Under the pieces are notes generated by a model, which worked only from the letters and a program-made list of their open reading frames with translations, did no database searches and was not told the DNA's origin. From NCBI RefSeq assembly GCF_043290135.1, contig NC_134710.1:204622192-204686191 (forward strand): a stretch of 64,000 bases of DNA, written 5' to 3'. Both the position numbers and the translations under genes were made by a program. How positions within the stretch are numbered: the stretch's first letter is position 1; the number at the start of each line of letters is the position of its first letter. This stretch comes from Rhipicephalus microplus. Its lineage: Eukaryota > Arthropoda > Arachnida > Ixodida > Ixodidae. Below, piece by piece: positions 1 to 10,334 of the stretch.

Positions 1-2
1 TG

Positions 3-766
3 GGCGTATGGATAAGCAATTGGACCGAGTACCTGAGGGAACACGAAATATACGTGACAACTAAAGGTAACAGGAATGCAGCAGTAATGAAAAATAGGGC
101 ACTGTGGAATTACAATAGGTATGATGTTGCGAGAGGAATATGGAAAGGGGTCATGGTTCCTGGGCTGACGTTCGGCAATGTGGTCTTGTGCATGAGATCA
201 GAAGTTCAAGCAAGATTAGAAATTAAGCAACATGAAATAGGTAGGCTTGCTTTAGGAGCTCACGGGAATACACCAAATCAGGGAGTACGAGGTGATATGG
301 GATGGACATCATTTGAGGGCAGCGAAGCTAGCAGCAAGATGAAATTTGAGAAGCGATTGAGAGAAATGGGGGAGGAGCGTTCGGCTAGGAAGGTTTTCAA
401 CTACTTGTACATGAAGAATGTCGATACAAAAAGGAGGAAGCGAACCAGGAAATTGACTGGTAAATACTTAGAAAACAGCAGGTGGCCAAACCAAAAAAAA
501 AACTATCGGTTAAGAAGAAAGTGAAGGAAACGGAGACTGACATGTGGAGAATGGGCATGATTAAGAAGTCTGCCCTAGAGAGCCATCGAACTTTTAAGCA
601 GGAAAATGTCAAGGAGAGGTTCTATGATAATACTCGGGGTAGTTCTCTACTGTTTGAGGCCAGGACGGGAGTACTGCGAACCAACACATATCGGGCCAAG
701 TACGAAGGGGTAGACACAGTTTGCAGTGCGTGTGGAGAGGAAGAAAAACTGCCGAACACTCTATAA
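3..766 (+). pseudogene. C-terminal region of LINE ORF2 (post-RT and Cys-motif region), frameshifted
   Basis: The frame starting at base 3 reads through to 524, then the reading moves to another frame, open from 482 to 766. The switch lies in an A-rich run near 485-500, so a one-base indel in poly-A is the likely break. Visible motifs include WKGVMVPGLTFGN (about 148-186), RLALGAHG (about 243-266) and GDMGWTSFEGSEASSKMKFEKRLREMG, partly, at about 291-371. This is the conserved region following the RT palm in many tick LINEs. The second frame ends with CSACGEEE, half of a CCHC-like motif; the His/Cys half is lost after the stop at 764-766. No start codon belongs to this fragment. It is non-functional. 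Confidence 0.7.
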
Positions 767-1061
767 TGTTCTGTAAAGGGCTTCACCCTATAGTTCAGGG
801 TGATGGCGCAGAGCTTTTCAAAGCACTGGGGTTTAGGGACCGGGAGGGCAAAGTATAGTTCAAGCGGGTAGACTTAACTAGAAGGAGGTTATCTGATTGC
901 TGGCTAAAGTCAAGGCACGGGTGAAAATTAAACTCTTCACTGCAGAGTACGAATCCTCAAACTCACTTTTTAAAGAAAAAAAATAAATCTAGTTTTTGGT
1001 TCATTAAGTATTACGGCTTGGTGGCGCTATAGCCACCGCGCGATCTAAAGGGTACAGCCAT

Positions 1062-1100
1062 ATCCATCCATCCATCCATCCATTCATCCATCCATCCATC
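1062..1100 (+). repeat. (CATC)n microsatellite tail of the LINE
   Basis: About nine CATC units with one CATT variant. It lies exactly at the 3' end of the LINE and is best read as its simple-repeat tail rather than an independent locus. Confidence 0.9.
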
Positions 1101-1179
1101 GTCGGTTTTCGATGGCGCACGCACTCGCCTCCTCGCGACTACATCCACTTGGTTCTCGTCGCTTCGTAGGCATGGCAGC

Positions 1180-1343
1180 CAGTGGCGTAGCCAGGGGGTG
1201 GCACACTGGGCACGTGCCCCCTCCCCCTTGAAATTTTTTTTCGCTACAGCATACAGAGCAGGAAATGGCCATTTTAAGGGGTTGCTTCTCCCGAAATCAA
1301 GGTGTCCCCCCCCCCCTGAAAACAATTTCTGGCTACGCACCTG
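1180..1343. mobile_element. hAT-type MITE with 8-bp TSD
   Basis: A 164-bp element flanked by the perfect 8-bp duplication ATGGCAGC (1172-1179 and 1344-1351). The ends are imperfect 15-bp inverted repeats: CAGTGGCGTAGCCAG on the left, and CAGGTGCGTAGCCAG read inward from the right (13 of 15 match). An 8-bp TSD and termini beginning CAG fit the hAT superfamily. The inside holds opposed G/C homopolymer runs (GGGGG near 1194, C-runs near 1220 and 1307) and no coding capacity. A second copy is at 26367-26502. It inserted close to the LINE tail and the Helitron fragment. Confidence 0.8.
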
Positions 1344-1353
1344 ATGGCAGCAC

Positions 1354-1710
1354 GTGACAAGCTCCTACCACAAGTGTTACACACGGGTACCGATATCGTT
1401 GCAAGTACTGTCTTTCCCGTTTCTGAACCCCATTGAAGAACGCCTGATAGCTCCACATCTGCAATTTATGAGCGTTAGGCATTTGTCTCACGGCAGCACC
1501 CAGTATAGCATAAATGGGCGGGTGCTCAACGTGCCAATGGACGTGACCAACACTATGCAGTGCCAGCCGCAGAACGTGCCCGACAACGCCGCCTTCAACG
1601 TACACATCATGCGCCGGCTCGTTAACAAGCCTTTCTACAGAAATGGGCTCACCAAGAAAGGCGCAGTGCACCTCCGACCAAAATCATTCACTTTGTGGAT
1701 ATGGCAGTGA
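1354..1710 (+). pseudogene. Helitron-type DUF6570 domain fragment
   Basis: The open frame contains a stretch (about 1429-1640) that fits the DUF6570 region found N-terminal to PIF1-like helicases in Helitron and Helentron proteins. Features are LNPIEERLIAPHLQFM, then a His/Gly segment, then INGRVLNVPMDV, then a run ending IMRRLVNKPFY. The NGxVxNVPxDV pattern followed by a basic MRRL/KRKL segment is characteristic. The frame begins with GTG, not ATG, right beside the MITE, and the C-terminus runs into unrelated residues before the stop. I therefore read it as a broken internal piece with no Rep or helicase motifs nearby. Recognition is from family memory and not searched. Confidence 0.6.
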
Positions 1711-2387
1711 TTTTTTTTGCTTTTCTTGGCCTTGAAGCCACAAGCGATTTTCAAGAAAAAAGGATTAATTATTTGTTATTTATTTAATTATTTATGTACC
1801 TTCAAGCCGAACAGCTTTACAAAGGAGATTGATTAAAGCGCGCAAAAATTGTGACTGGATATAGCGAGTGAAAAGAACAATGAAAAAACTTTCAACTGAC
1901 TCGTCCTTGTGCAGTGGTAGTTACTGCCTCGCGAAATTGATGATTACCACCACTTGATCCCTGAAAAAGGTGATTGCACTAACTTAGCGCGGGTGGCAAA
2001 AAAGCTTCGGGAAATTCTTTTAGAAAATGAAGCGCTCACCTATATGTGATGATGAATACTATACAAAACATACAGTACCATATTATGTCTCGTGAATGAC
2101 GGACGCTGCGGTTGTATCAAATAGGTTCAAACAACAAATAAAAATTTCAGGCAATTTTAAGTCGCAAGGAAAGACTCAATTTTATGACTGTTATGTGATT
2201 GTAGTTATAAAGAGTAAAACTTTCAGAATTATTCTGTACAGGTTATGTGGCACTGCTTAGTTTCAAACAATAGATTGAGATCCCATGATGAAGCAAAATT
2301 TTCATAGTTTAATCATTTTCAAGTTTAAAAACGTAATAGTTTAACTTATAGGAATGAACGAGGGGAATGTCCCAACGTAACTATCAA
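1711..2387. other. No gene recognised; AT-rich decayed sequence
   Basis: AT-rich sequence without a long ORF or a motif I recognise. It separates the Helitron fragment from the SINE. Confidence 0.5.
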
Positions 2388-2389
2388 GG

Positions 2390-2427
<38 letters not shown>
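2388..2427. repeat. (AAT)n microsatellite
   Basis: About 13 AAT units. It abuts the 3' side of a minus-strand SINE and is probably that SINE's tail. Confidence 0.9.
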
Positions 2428-2565
2428 TTTATGGGGTGTTACAATCCAAAACCAATATATGATTATAAAGGACACTGTAGTGGAGGGCTCCGAAAATTTT
2501 GGCCATCTGGTGTTCTTTAACGTGCCCTGACATCGCATAGTACACGGGAATCCACCATTTCTACT
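2428..2565 (-). mobile_element. Tick tRNA-derived SINE, minus strand, decayed
   Basis: Read on the minus strand this gives the conserved SINE body in degraded form: ACGTTAAAGAACACC, then GAGCCCTCCACTACAGTG, then GATTATAAT, ending at an (ATT)n tail. The block CATCGCATAGTACACGGG marks the variant whose body reads CCCGTGTACTGTGCGATGTC. The tRNA-like head (A and B boxes) is not recognisable, so the copy is 5' truncated or too mutated. Confidence 0.7.
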
Positions 2566-4500
2566 AAGACTAGGGTGGTTGGTAATGCGTTCATTTTACT
2601 GAGTGCTGCTTGTATTATATTACATATGAACATATAGACATTAAAAACACGTGGCGCGTTCTTATGCATTTGTGTTGAAGGGAATATGCAGACCCTTAGG
2701 GTAAAACAAATAATCTTTCATTTTTGGACATTTAGTTCAATAAATAATATTTCGAATCAGCTGGGGGAAGCACTGTATCGGATGTGTTGATATAAGTTCA
2801 CTCTACCTACTCTATCCGCATAGCTTATGCAGGATAGAGTTTTTACTTTATGGTGCGTGAACTTAAAACGCTTAGGCAATTTTTTGAAGCCAAAGACTAA
2901 ATGTTAGATAAAGATTCGTTATAATGACATACCAGTCTCTTTTTGGTGCAGATATTTGTTTTCTGTCAAGTTCGCAAGAAGAGACATGTTGTAATATCAG
3001 GACTAAAAAGTCGAGAAACTGGCGTCAGAATATATGGCGAGCCGCCTGAGGAGCGCGCAAGCCAGGCGTCGGCAAACATTGGCGCATCTTCATGACTGCA
3101 TCTGTACCGGCGCGCCAGACATTGTTTGGGGGTGCCTCGATGCGAACCAGCCTGTTGCTGTGGTGAAAATATGCATGTACATCGACTGACGTACTAGAAA
3201 AGGTTGAAAATGTTGAGCAGGTCTTAGCTTTGCTCGTTACTTTACTGACAAATATTTGCAAAATCGCGAATAAACGCTCCAGAGCAGTATTTTGGAAAAG
3301 CCTAAAGGTATATATATCACTAACCTGAAAATTCTTTTGCTAAACAGCGTCCTAAAGTAACAAAATTGACGCAAAGTATACCTACCAACGTTCACGCTGA
3401 CTGTTACTTTACAACGAACTATACAAATTTTCACATATTGACTTTTATTACATTGCTGCCTTGGCTGCCTGCGACATGGAACTTGGGAAAACAGAGATCT
3501 AGTGGTATCTCTGAACTCTTCACACAGTTGATGCTATCTGAAGTTCCTGTAGCTATGCAAAACTTTATCCACGAAAAACAATGTCTGCAACATGTGAAAA
3601 TGGGACAGTAGGTCGTACGCAAAAATGTATATTTCTTTGGATTTGTGTGTGCGTGTGTCTTTGGAAGAGACGCATGAACGTGAGTGGGTTGAAGTTTGCA
3701 ACGCAACCGCACTGGCGAAACTTGAAGCGGTGCGGCGTTTGACGGCTCGGGCTCAAATTGCGGTGGAAGGCGATTCTTGCATCCTCCATGAGTATTCCAC
3801 TGGGGGCATTTATGCAAAATGGAAAGAAACGTACGGGGACCATGACCGAAAGCTTACGGCGAGGGTGAAAAAAACCACACAAATTTGTCTAGAATTCAGT
3901 TACTTTCGAAATAGCACAGTTCTCTTCTGCGGCTGCAGAGCAAAAGAAGTGACCATGACCGGCTTCTAGATGGGACGTTGACACTTTTCTAAATATTATG
4001 CATTTAATTTTTTCCCGCAGTTCTTGTTTTCTTTACTTTTCGCGAGTACATTTATTTCTTGCTTGATGCTGTTGCAACGACATGGTTTGGGCTTTTCTCT
4101 AGCTTTATATTGTGCGCGTCTGTGTCTCCCAAGTAAGGGCTCAAAAAAAAGTGTGAGGACCGCATTCGCAAAGCCGTCACTTTGCCATCAGCCCGACAGG
4201 CTTCGGCAAGTGGAAGAGGCAGGCCAGTAAGAGAAACTTTTCGCGAACAAAAGTATTTCTGGGATTCGAATCAACTTTATTCGCGCTTATGTGCCACCGA
4301 AGCAGTCCAAATGATAACACATTATTGGTAGCATTTGAACCACGTTCACTGTTTTCCTCAAAGTTCAGAAACCTTCTACTTATTCCATTTGTTATCAAGC
4401 ACGTGTGCCCCCTCAGTGGTATCTAGACTTGACACTTTTCTTTTCATCGCTCATCCGCTTGTCTGAAAGAAAGGAGTTTGTAAACAAAGAATCGCTCATA
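2566..4500. other. No gene recognised
   Basis: Several short open frames occur on both strands (for example 3625-3969 plus, 3431-3817 minus) but none shows a recognisable domain. They overlap in opposite strands and have no supporting context. No 5' LTR of the following gypsy element is visible here. Confidence 0.4.
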
Positions 4501-4504
4501 ACAA

Positions 4505-4890
4505 ATAACCGTCAGCTGTTTCTCCAGCGCCTCCCTGCGAATGTGTGTGTGGTACTTGTGGCGGCCGGTGACTTGCCCCACATTGACCTCGCAGCTCTAG
4601 CTAACAGGGCGCTGGAGGTAGCGACACCAACAATCTCTGCTCTTCAGAGATGCCTAAAAGATGATGGAACTTGGGCTGCGGCAGCGCCTGTAAATACTGC
4701 TACGTAGCTGCAGTCGCCGACGCAGGAGGTCCAACGGACAGTGCAAGCTCTGTCCGGAAGAAGGCAACCTTGCTCTACTTCACGCAACCACGCATCGTCT
4801 CATACATCTGACACTGCACGCAAGTGCTGGTACCATCACTGGTTTGGGGATGAAGCACTGAAGTGCGTGTCACCTTATGCCCATCAGGTA
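4505..4890 (+). pseudogene. gag C-terminal fragment with zinc-knuckle-like motif
   Basis: The frame carries RQLFLQRLPANVCVVL (about 4510-4560) and LAALANRALEVATP, typical of the capsid C-terminal region of arthropod gypsy gag proteins. A stop (TAG 4705-4707) interrupts it. The same frame continues to CWYHHWFGDEALKC at 4825-4866, which matches the degenerate CxxHxxFGxxAxxC knuckle of this group. The capsid N-terminal part is absent. Expected role: particle formation and RNA packaging. This copy is broken. Confidence 0.7.
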
Positions 4891-5122
4891 AATGTGCCGG
4901 CGACGCACTGAATGCGGCTCGTGCGCCAGGCCCGACGGCATGCCGGTTAACTTCAATCGACAGCACCGAGCAGCGAAAGCAACAGCCAAGAAATACAAAC
5001 AAGCCGACAACAATGAGATTTTCATTTGATCAGCAGTCGGCGTCTAAAACCGAGAACTCACCAAATAAGCCAAACAATTTGTCTCATCTATCCGGTCAGC
5101 CCGAATCACGCTTATTTATGTT

Positions 5123-5425
5123 GTGGACAAAGTTTTAAAAACCCGCTTCTTGGTGGACACAGGTGCTGAGGTCAGTGTAATTTCGGCGACGTGTACAGAT
5201 TGTCAATGCCAACTAAACCTGCAAGCCGTGAACGCCACGCGAATCGCAACATTCGGCCAGCGCTCCCTGACGATGGACGAATGTTTCGGGCTGCGCCGAA
5301 ACTTTCGTTGAGCGTTTTTGGTGGGTGATGTGAAGCATGCGATCATCGGAGCTGACTTTCTTTGCCACTTTGGACTTCTTGTGGACATGAAAAACTGCCG
5401 TATACAAAATGCTATACACTTGATC
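5123..5425 (+). pseudogene. Retroviral-type aspartic protease remnant
   Basis: FLVDTGAEVSVI at about 5147-5182 is the catalytic DTG(A/S) signature of retroelement aspartic proteases, preceded by the usual hydrophobic strand. About 50 codons later, in another frame, the flap-distal motif appears as VKHAIIGADFLCHFGLLVD (about 5329-5385), matching the IIGxDFL signature. The two halves are separated by a stop at about 5309 and a frame change. It lies between the gag knuckle and RT, as expected for a gypsy pol. Confidence 0.75.
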
Positions 5426-5512
5426 ATTCACGGCATCAGGTCATGCATTGAAAGGTTGACTTCAACACTGCTTTGACCAGATGCGCCGAGTTTCAACCAC
5501 TCCTTCACAGAA

Positions 5513-6330
5513 TTGCTGACGGACTTTTCTGTCATCACGTCTCTTGTGAATCCAAAACGACCGCTCAAGCACATCATGATGCATCACATCATGACAACAG
5601 GACCACCAGTACACGCCCGCCCTCACCGCTTGCCACCTGAGAAGCTGGACATTGCTCGGCGTGAATTTGAAGATATTCTCGAGCTGGGTATTATGCGCCC
5701 ATCCTCCAGTCCTTGGTAATAACCTCTTCATTTAGTGACGAAGTCTACTCCAGGCGACTGGCGTCCATGTGGTAACTACCATTCTCTTAACAAGGTGACC
5801 CCACCAGACCGCTATCCAATTGCCCATTTGCATTACTTCATTTGATCATTCCACGGTGCAGCCATTTTCTCTAAAAATTAACCTCGCAAAGGCATATCAT
5901 TGGATACCGGTAGAAGAGGCTGACATCCCGAAAACAGCAGTCACAACACCATTTGGCTTATTCGAGTACACAAGAATCCCATTTGGACGGTGCAATTCAT
6001 CATAGACATTCCAGCTTTTTATCGACGAGGTGACCAGTGGCTTGGATTTCTGCTTTGCAGACGTTGACGACATCCTGGTTGCCAGCGCTTTGCCGGAAGA
6101 ACATGCTATCCATCTGCGGCAACTATTTTAGCGTGTGAACGAATGTGAGATCATCATCATACCAGAGAAGCGCCTATTAAAAATTCCCGAGATCGACTTT
6201 TTATGATATCGCCTCACACGTGAAGGTATCAAACCACTGGACGATGAAGTTTAAGCTATTCGAAATTTCGCTGTACCTGAAAACAAACGAACACTTTGGT
6301 AATTCTTCGGCTTATATAACTTTCATCGAC
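5513..6330 (+). pseudogene. Ty3/gypsy reverse transcriptase remnant
   Basis: The N-terminal signature HARPHRLPPEKL, then EFEDILELGIMRPSSSPW, lies at about 5606-5718. It is followed in shifted frames by [14 protein letters not shown], then the fingers/palm segment FSLKINLAKAYHWIPV with the first catalytic Asp replaced by Asn (KIDL to KINL), then TPFGLFEYTRIPFG. The active-site box at 6051-6086 reads CFADVDDILVAS where YxDD is expected: DD is kept but the first position is Asp, not Tyr. Stops and frame changes occur throughout, so this RT is inactive. Confidence 0.8.
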
Positions 6331-6399
6331 GCTTGATACCGGCTTGTGCACTCACACTGCAGCCATAAATGATCTCCTGTCAGCCCCCGGATAAGGCAC

Positions 6400-6870
6400 G
6401 TGCCACAAGAGTGGACAGACAAAGCTCGTGACACCTTCGACACGATCAAAAGTGACCTCGCGACGGCAGCTGTCCTCAATCACCCGCAGCCTGACGCACG
6501 AACCCGCCTCATGGCAGACGCCTCTAGCCATGGCGTGGGTGCTATACCGCAGCAATGTATCGGAACTGACTGGAAGCCTCTCGCATTCTGTTCCAAAACG
6601 CTGTCGCCAGCACAAACCCGGTACAGCACGTACGGACATGAGTTGCTCGCTGTTTATTTGGAAGTTAACTATTTCCGCCACTTTCTGGAAGGAAGGCAAT
6701 TTATATTCTCACTGACCACAAGCCACTGACTCAAGCCTTCAAGACTTGATCAGACGGACTGTCGCCGAGCGAAATTCGACAAATGGCATTTATATCGGAT
6801 GTCTGTACTGATACTCGCCATGTCGCCGGCTCTGCAAACGTCGCAGCTGACACGCTCTTGCGTTCCCACA
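6400..6870 (+). pseudogene. Ty3/gypsy RNase H remnant
   Basis: The frame at 6400-6729 reads ARTRLMADASSHGVGA (catalytic Asp in the ADAS motif), KPLAFCSKTLSPAQ and RYSTYGHELLAVYLEV (catalytic Glu), the standard order of gypsy RNase H. The expected TDHKPL segment is altered to LTTSH and ends in a stop at 6727-6729. The terminal HVAGSANVAADTLLR motif is in another frame at about 6819-6865. Broken. Confidence 0.8.
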
Positions 6871-8005
6871 TGAACAGTGCCACTTTGATTTCAATCTCTG
6901 TTGACTTCAACAAAATGGCATTGGCACAAAGGGAAGATGAAGAGCTTCGAGAATGTAGAAATTCTTCATCCACTCTCGTATTCCAAGACATTTCATATGA
7001 AAACCTGCACTGAACTGCTCGCATACGACATGTTCACTGGCACACCAGGCCCCTTCGTACCAAAAACCTTTTCACCGCTCTGTCTTTGACTCTCTGCACT
7101 CAAATTCGCACCCAGGAAATTGTGCAACGCAAGCACTGGTGATCGCGTGATACCTGCGGCCAGCAATTAACAAAGACGTTCGAAAGTAGTCGCGTGCCTG
7201 TATTCACTGTGAGCGGCCTAAAATACAGCGCCACACTATCACTCCGCTGTTAACATTTCTCTCTTCAGGCGTCCAGTTCAGAGAGGTTTACATTGATATA
7301 GTTGGTCCTTTGCGACCTTCTCAAGGTTTCTGCAACATTCTTACCTGTGTCAACTGATTCACCCGCTGGCCAGAAGCCATTCCTATACGATGTATGTCTG
7401 CTGAAACTGAGGCAAAACGCTCCTCTAGGTATGGATTGCACGTTTCGGAACGCCATTCACTATCACAACTCGGCACACATCGTATCCGCACAATCGCTGA
7501 CCATCGAGCAGCTAACGGTCTGATGGAGCGATTGCACAGACAGCTGAAATCTTCCATTACTGCCTACGGCGAACCCTCCCGATGGACCGAAGTGCTCCCA
7601 CTTGTGCTTCTTGGCATGCGCACGACACTCAACGGTGACTAGATATGCACGAGCGCTGAGTTTCTATATGGGACCATCCTTCGCCTACCCCGTCAGTTTG
7701 TAGAAGCAGGCAAAAATGATCACTTGCCCAATCCTCTTCAACATGTCTCACGTTTGCGAACAATGATGGACAGCATCCGTCCCACACCGACTCGCACAAA
7801 GCAGGCAACTCAAGTGCACATGCCTAAAGACTTGGATCAGTGCACTCACGTTTTCCTGCGCCGCGATGCGGTGAGAAAACCATTCCAGCCAAACTACGAC
7901 GGTTCATTCAAAGTGCTTCGTCACAGCCCGAAAACTTTCACCATTCAAGTTCATGGCCTATCCGAAATCATCTCTGTGACACCTACTAAGAAAAGCTCAC
8001 ATTGA
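6871..8005 (+). pseudogene. Ty3/gypsy integrase remnant
   Basis: The zinc-binding HHCC domain survives in pieces: His residues in PFHRSVFDSLHSNSHPG near 7065-7115 and CIHCERPK near 7197-7220. The catalytic core begins with VYIDIVGPLRPSQGF at about 7288-7332, containing the first catalytic Asp. It continues with NGLMERLHRQLKSSITAY (catalytic Glu region, about 7517-7565). The C-terminal part, with VFLRRDAVRKPFQPNYDG and FKVL, lies in the frame 7724-8005. Several stops and frame changes separate the pieces. Its role would be integration of the cDNA; this copy cannot make it. Confidence 0.8.
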
Positions 8006-8173
8006 TGAACCGCTGAACGACGGCACCACGACTGAACCACGGGCGGGAAGCAACCCTCCCTGCTCCACTAGTTTCGGCAGAACTGTGCGTCAACCTGTGC
8101 CATATAGGATGTGACTCTGCGCACATACTTCTGCCACCGAATCAATGTGTAACACATTGGCCTCTTACTGTAC

Positions 8174-8185
8174 GAAGAGGGGGAG
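8174..8185 (+). other. Polypurine tract of the gypsy element
   Basis: GAAGAGGGGGAG lies directly before the TGGTGTGGG start of the LTR, the expected plus-strand priming site. Confidence 0.75.
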
Positions 8186-8452
8186 TGGTGTGGGAACACA
8201 GTTTTGGTGTAAACCAATTTTGGTTTCGCCATCAACGTCTGGCAACCACGAGAGATCCTGTTATGCCGCCGGTTGGCGCGGCTAACATACACAGTGTCTT
8301 GGGTTACACTCGTGGTCAGGCGACACCACCACGTCACCAGACGCTTCCGACGGACGAGACACGCTTGTGGGGTCTCGAATCGCTAGCTTTCTATATAATC
8401 AGTAATAAATCAGTAATTAGTGTAATGTAGACGAGATTCGTTCCTCTACACA
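8186..8452 (+). mobile_element. 3' LTR of the gypsy element
   Basis: About 265 bp starting TGGTGTGGGAACA just after the polypurine tract and ending near CTCTACACA. It holds a TATA-like CTATATAA (8391-8398) followed by AATAAATC (8404-8411), which could act as a polyadenylation signal, the usual compact order in short gypsy LTRs. The end is inferred from a terminal CA. The partner LTR that would confirm the limits is absent. Confidence 0.6.
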
Positions 8453-8857
8453 CTCTTTGGGATGCGACAAGCATAGTTATGGGTACTCACTGCGCCAGAA
8501 ATAATAATAAATCTTGTGTAGTATATGCCAGCATTCACTATCCTTCACCATTGTTTAGAGAAGCGTTGTATGCGCTACGCACTTGTTGAAAATTTTAAGC
8601 AACTTGTTTTATGCAGTGGCTGACGATGATGAAAAAGTATGCTGGAAGTGGCTATGCGCGACAGTTAATAGGTGATCAAGAACAAGTTTTGTAATGAGAT
8701 GGATCATTGGACGACTCCGTCATCATGTATACGCAATTCGCTCTCTGTGGTGCCTAACTATTCCGTTCAAGTTTTAGAACGCTTTATTACTGCTAATAAC
8801 GCGCATCTTTTCCCAACATCAAGCGTGTTTAAGGCAAGTTTAAAAGCGAGTTAAACC
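8453..8857. other. No gene recognised
   Basis: Short AT-rich spacer between the LTR and a SINE. I see no motif in it. Confidence 0.5.
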
Positions 8858-9110
8858 CACTAGTGTAGTTCAGTGGTAGAATACTGGGCTGGCACGCAGC
8901 AGACCCGGGTTTGAGTCCGCTTGTGTCATTAAAGTTTTTTTTTAATTTACTTAGTTCCGAGCACTGGCGTGGCTCAAAGGTAAAATAAAACGGAGTTTTT
9001 TTTTTTCGTTCGATACTGATTACCGACTCCGGCAACCGCGGCGTACAACTACGGTGCCACACGCGACCCGTGTCCTGATCTCACGACAGCTTTCGCTGTA
9101 AAAAAACGCG
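8858..9110 (+). mobile_element. tRNA-Gly-derived SINE
   Basis: The head 8858-8928 is clearly related to eukaryotic tRNA-Gly. GTTCAGTGGTAGAAT (D arm, A box) is followed by CTGGCACGC where tRNA-Gly(GCC) has CTGCCACGC, then CCCGGGTTTGAGTCC (T arm, B box). The acceptor and T stems do not pair, so it is not a functional tRNA. A T-rich linker and a second block follow, ending CTCACGACAGCTTTCGCTGTAAAA, which contains a short inverted repeat. The inner part near 8955-9000 looks like a second, poorer A-box segment. Expected to be Pol III-transcribed and mobilised by a LINE in trans; this copy is decayed. Confidence 0.6.
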
Positions 9111-10334
9111 TACATTTTCATATACTGTGCAAGAGTGCACCAGTTTGGCCGTTTGCAAGTATATATTGTCATGCCGGCAAATTCCCGCGAAATTTGCGAC
9201 ATTTTCTTGAGGGTTTTCTACACTGAGTGATTAATGGGCAGACAGACAACGAACTTTATTTAGGTTTTGAGGGGTGACTAGGAAAGTCCCTTTATAGTAA
9301 AATAGAACGAGCGAAGCTAAATTGTGGTATACATTGTATTTACTTTGTCTTATTTTCCCCCGCTATGTATAGAAATTTTTACAGTGCTTAATGACGTCTG
9401 GAGAGTTTAGCTTCGTGACAAAGATTAATGGCATCTTGCTCCAGGTGAAAGGCATTAAGATAGAAACAAAGCACAATGCCAGGCTCCCACACACAAGCAA
9501 ACAAGTAGATCGAACTTTTATATAAGACAGTTACATTTGTCACTCAGGCTTCCATACCCCGTAAATTCTTTAAGCGCTTGAAAGGGACGCACTTGACATG
9601 CCGGATCTGCCAGGGTTAGGAACATACGACTGTGGAAGTCGTGTGTGTTATTGCTTTTTTCTGAATTCCTCACCCCACCTCGTATTTTATAGCCGCAGAG
9701 TGACCGGTTTTATTACAGTCGAGAACCACAGTAAAACAAGGTGACCTTTCTCTTATTATGCTTTCTGAGGTAATAAAGATAATGCTGCAGCCCGTGTTTT
9801 ATTTGTTCAGGTATTGACAGCAGTTTTTATATTGAGGGTAATTGACCATACAGAAATTGATGTCGAATTGCAACTTGACTAGTATCCCTTCGTTGAGAAA
9901 TCACGATTCTCGCACTAAGAAAAAGCGAGGCTTCTTAGTCCCGCACTTCGCCGTAGGCGTCCGCCACTGCCGTCACTGTCGAAGGTCCCTGCGTTGAGCA
10001 AGCACGCCGAGCAACACAACAGGTGCGTGCTCTCTACGAGCGGAAGCGCGGGCGTGATGGCAAATGGCTCGCTATGCGCTGCGCGCACCGCACACTAAGC
10101 CTGCTTCACGTGAGAGTGACTGAGCGGTGGTGGTCACGGCGATGAGCACCAGCAGGACGCGTGGACACCAGTGCGTTTGAACGCACCGCTTTCGCGCGAT
10201 GACTGCCGCTCTGATGAGCAGTGCTTCCCGTACTGCCAAGTCGGAGCGACTTACTCACAGTCCGCGCGCTAGCTCCTCGACTCCATCCTTGCAGTCGCGT
10301 GCTCCCTACATCACTACTCCTCCACTAGTTGTTT
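9111..10334. other. No gene recognised; GC-rich patch at 9.9-10.3 kb
   Basis: From about 9920 to 10320 the base composition rises in GC and CpG against an AT-rich surround, without an ORF or domain I recognise. The rest is AT-rich and uninformative. Confidence 0.35.

Larger units (their letters stand above)
1..1100 (+). mobile_element. 3' part of a non-LTR retrotransposon (LINE), clade unassigned, cut by the window edge
   Basis: The element enters from the left edge and ends in a CATC microsatellite tail, as several tick LINEs do. It holds the C-terminal part of ORF2 followed by about 250 bases of 3' UTR. The block GGTGGCGCTATAGCCACCG (1021-1039), just before the tail, is an imperfect palindrome. 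The reading frame is open from base 3, so the coding part continues upstream of the window. It is a LINE fragment because the protein has the post-RT LINE C-terminal region with a terminal Cys-rich motif and the element ends in a simple-repeat tail. The clade is not certain (CR1/L2-like or I-like). Confidence 0.75.
4505..8452 (+). mobile_element. Decayed Ty3/gypsy LTR retrotransposon, 5' end missing
   Basis: Domains appear in the Ty3/gypsy order gag, protease, RT, RNase H, integrase, then a polypurine tract and one 3' LTR. The gag-like tail (FLQRLPAN) and the CxxHxxFGxxAxxC knuckle variant are what I associate with arthropod gypsy elements such as the Mag group. Coding frames change many times and carry many stops, so the copy is old. 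No matching 5' LTR or 5' gag lies upstream, so the copy is truncated or rearranged at about 4505. The pieces are listed separately. Confidence 0.85.

Noticed and set aside
2600..4500. A 5' LTR for the gypsy element
   Set aside because: No match to the 3' LTR start TGGTGTGGGAACA or its TATA/AATAAA region is seen upstream.
5147..5182. A cellular aspartic protease
   Set aside because: DTG motif sits between gag and RT of a gypsy element and the frame is short and broken.
8858..8930. A functional tRNA gene
   Set aside because: Acceptor and T stems do not pair and the sequence continues into a SINE body.
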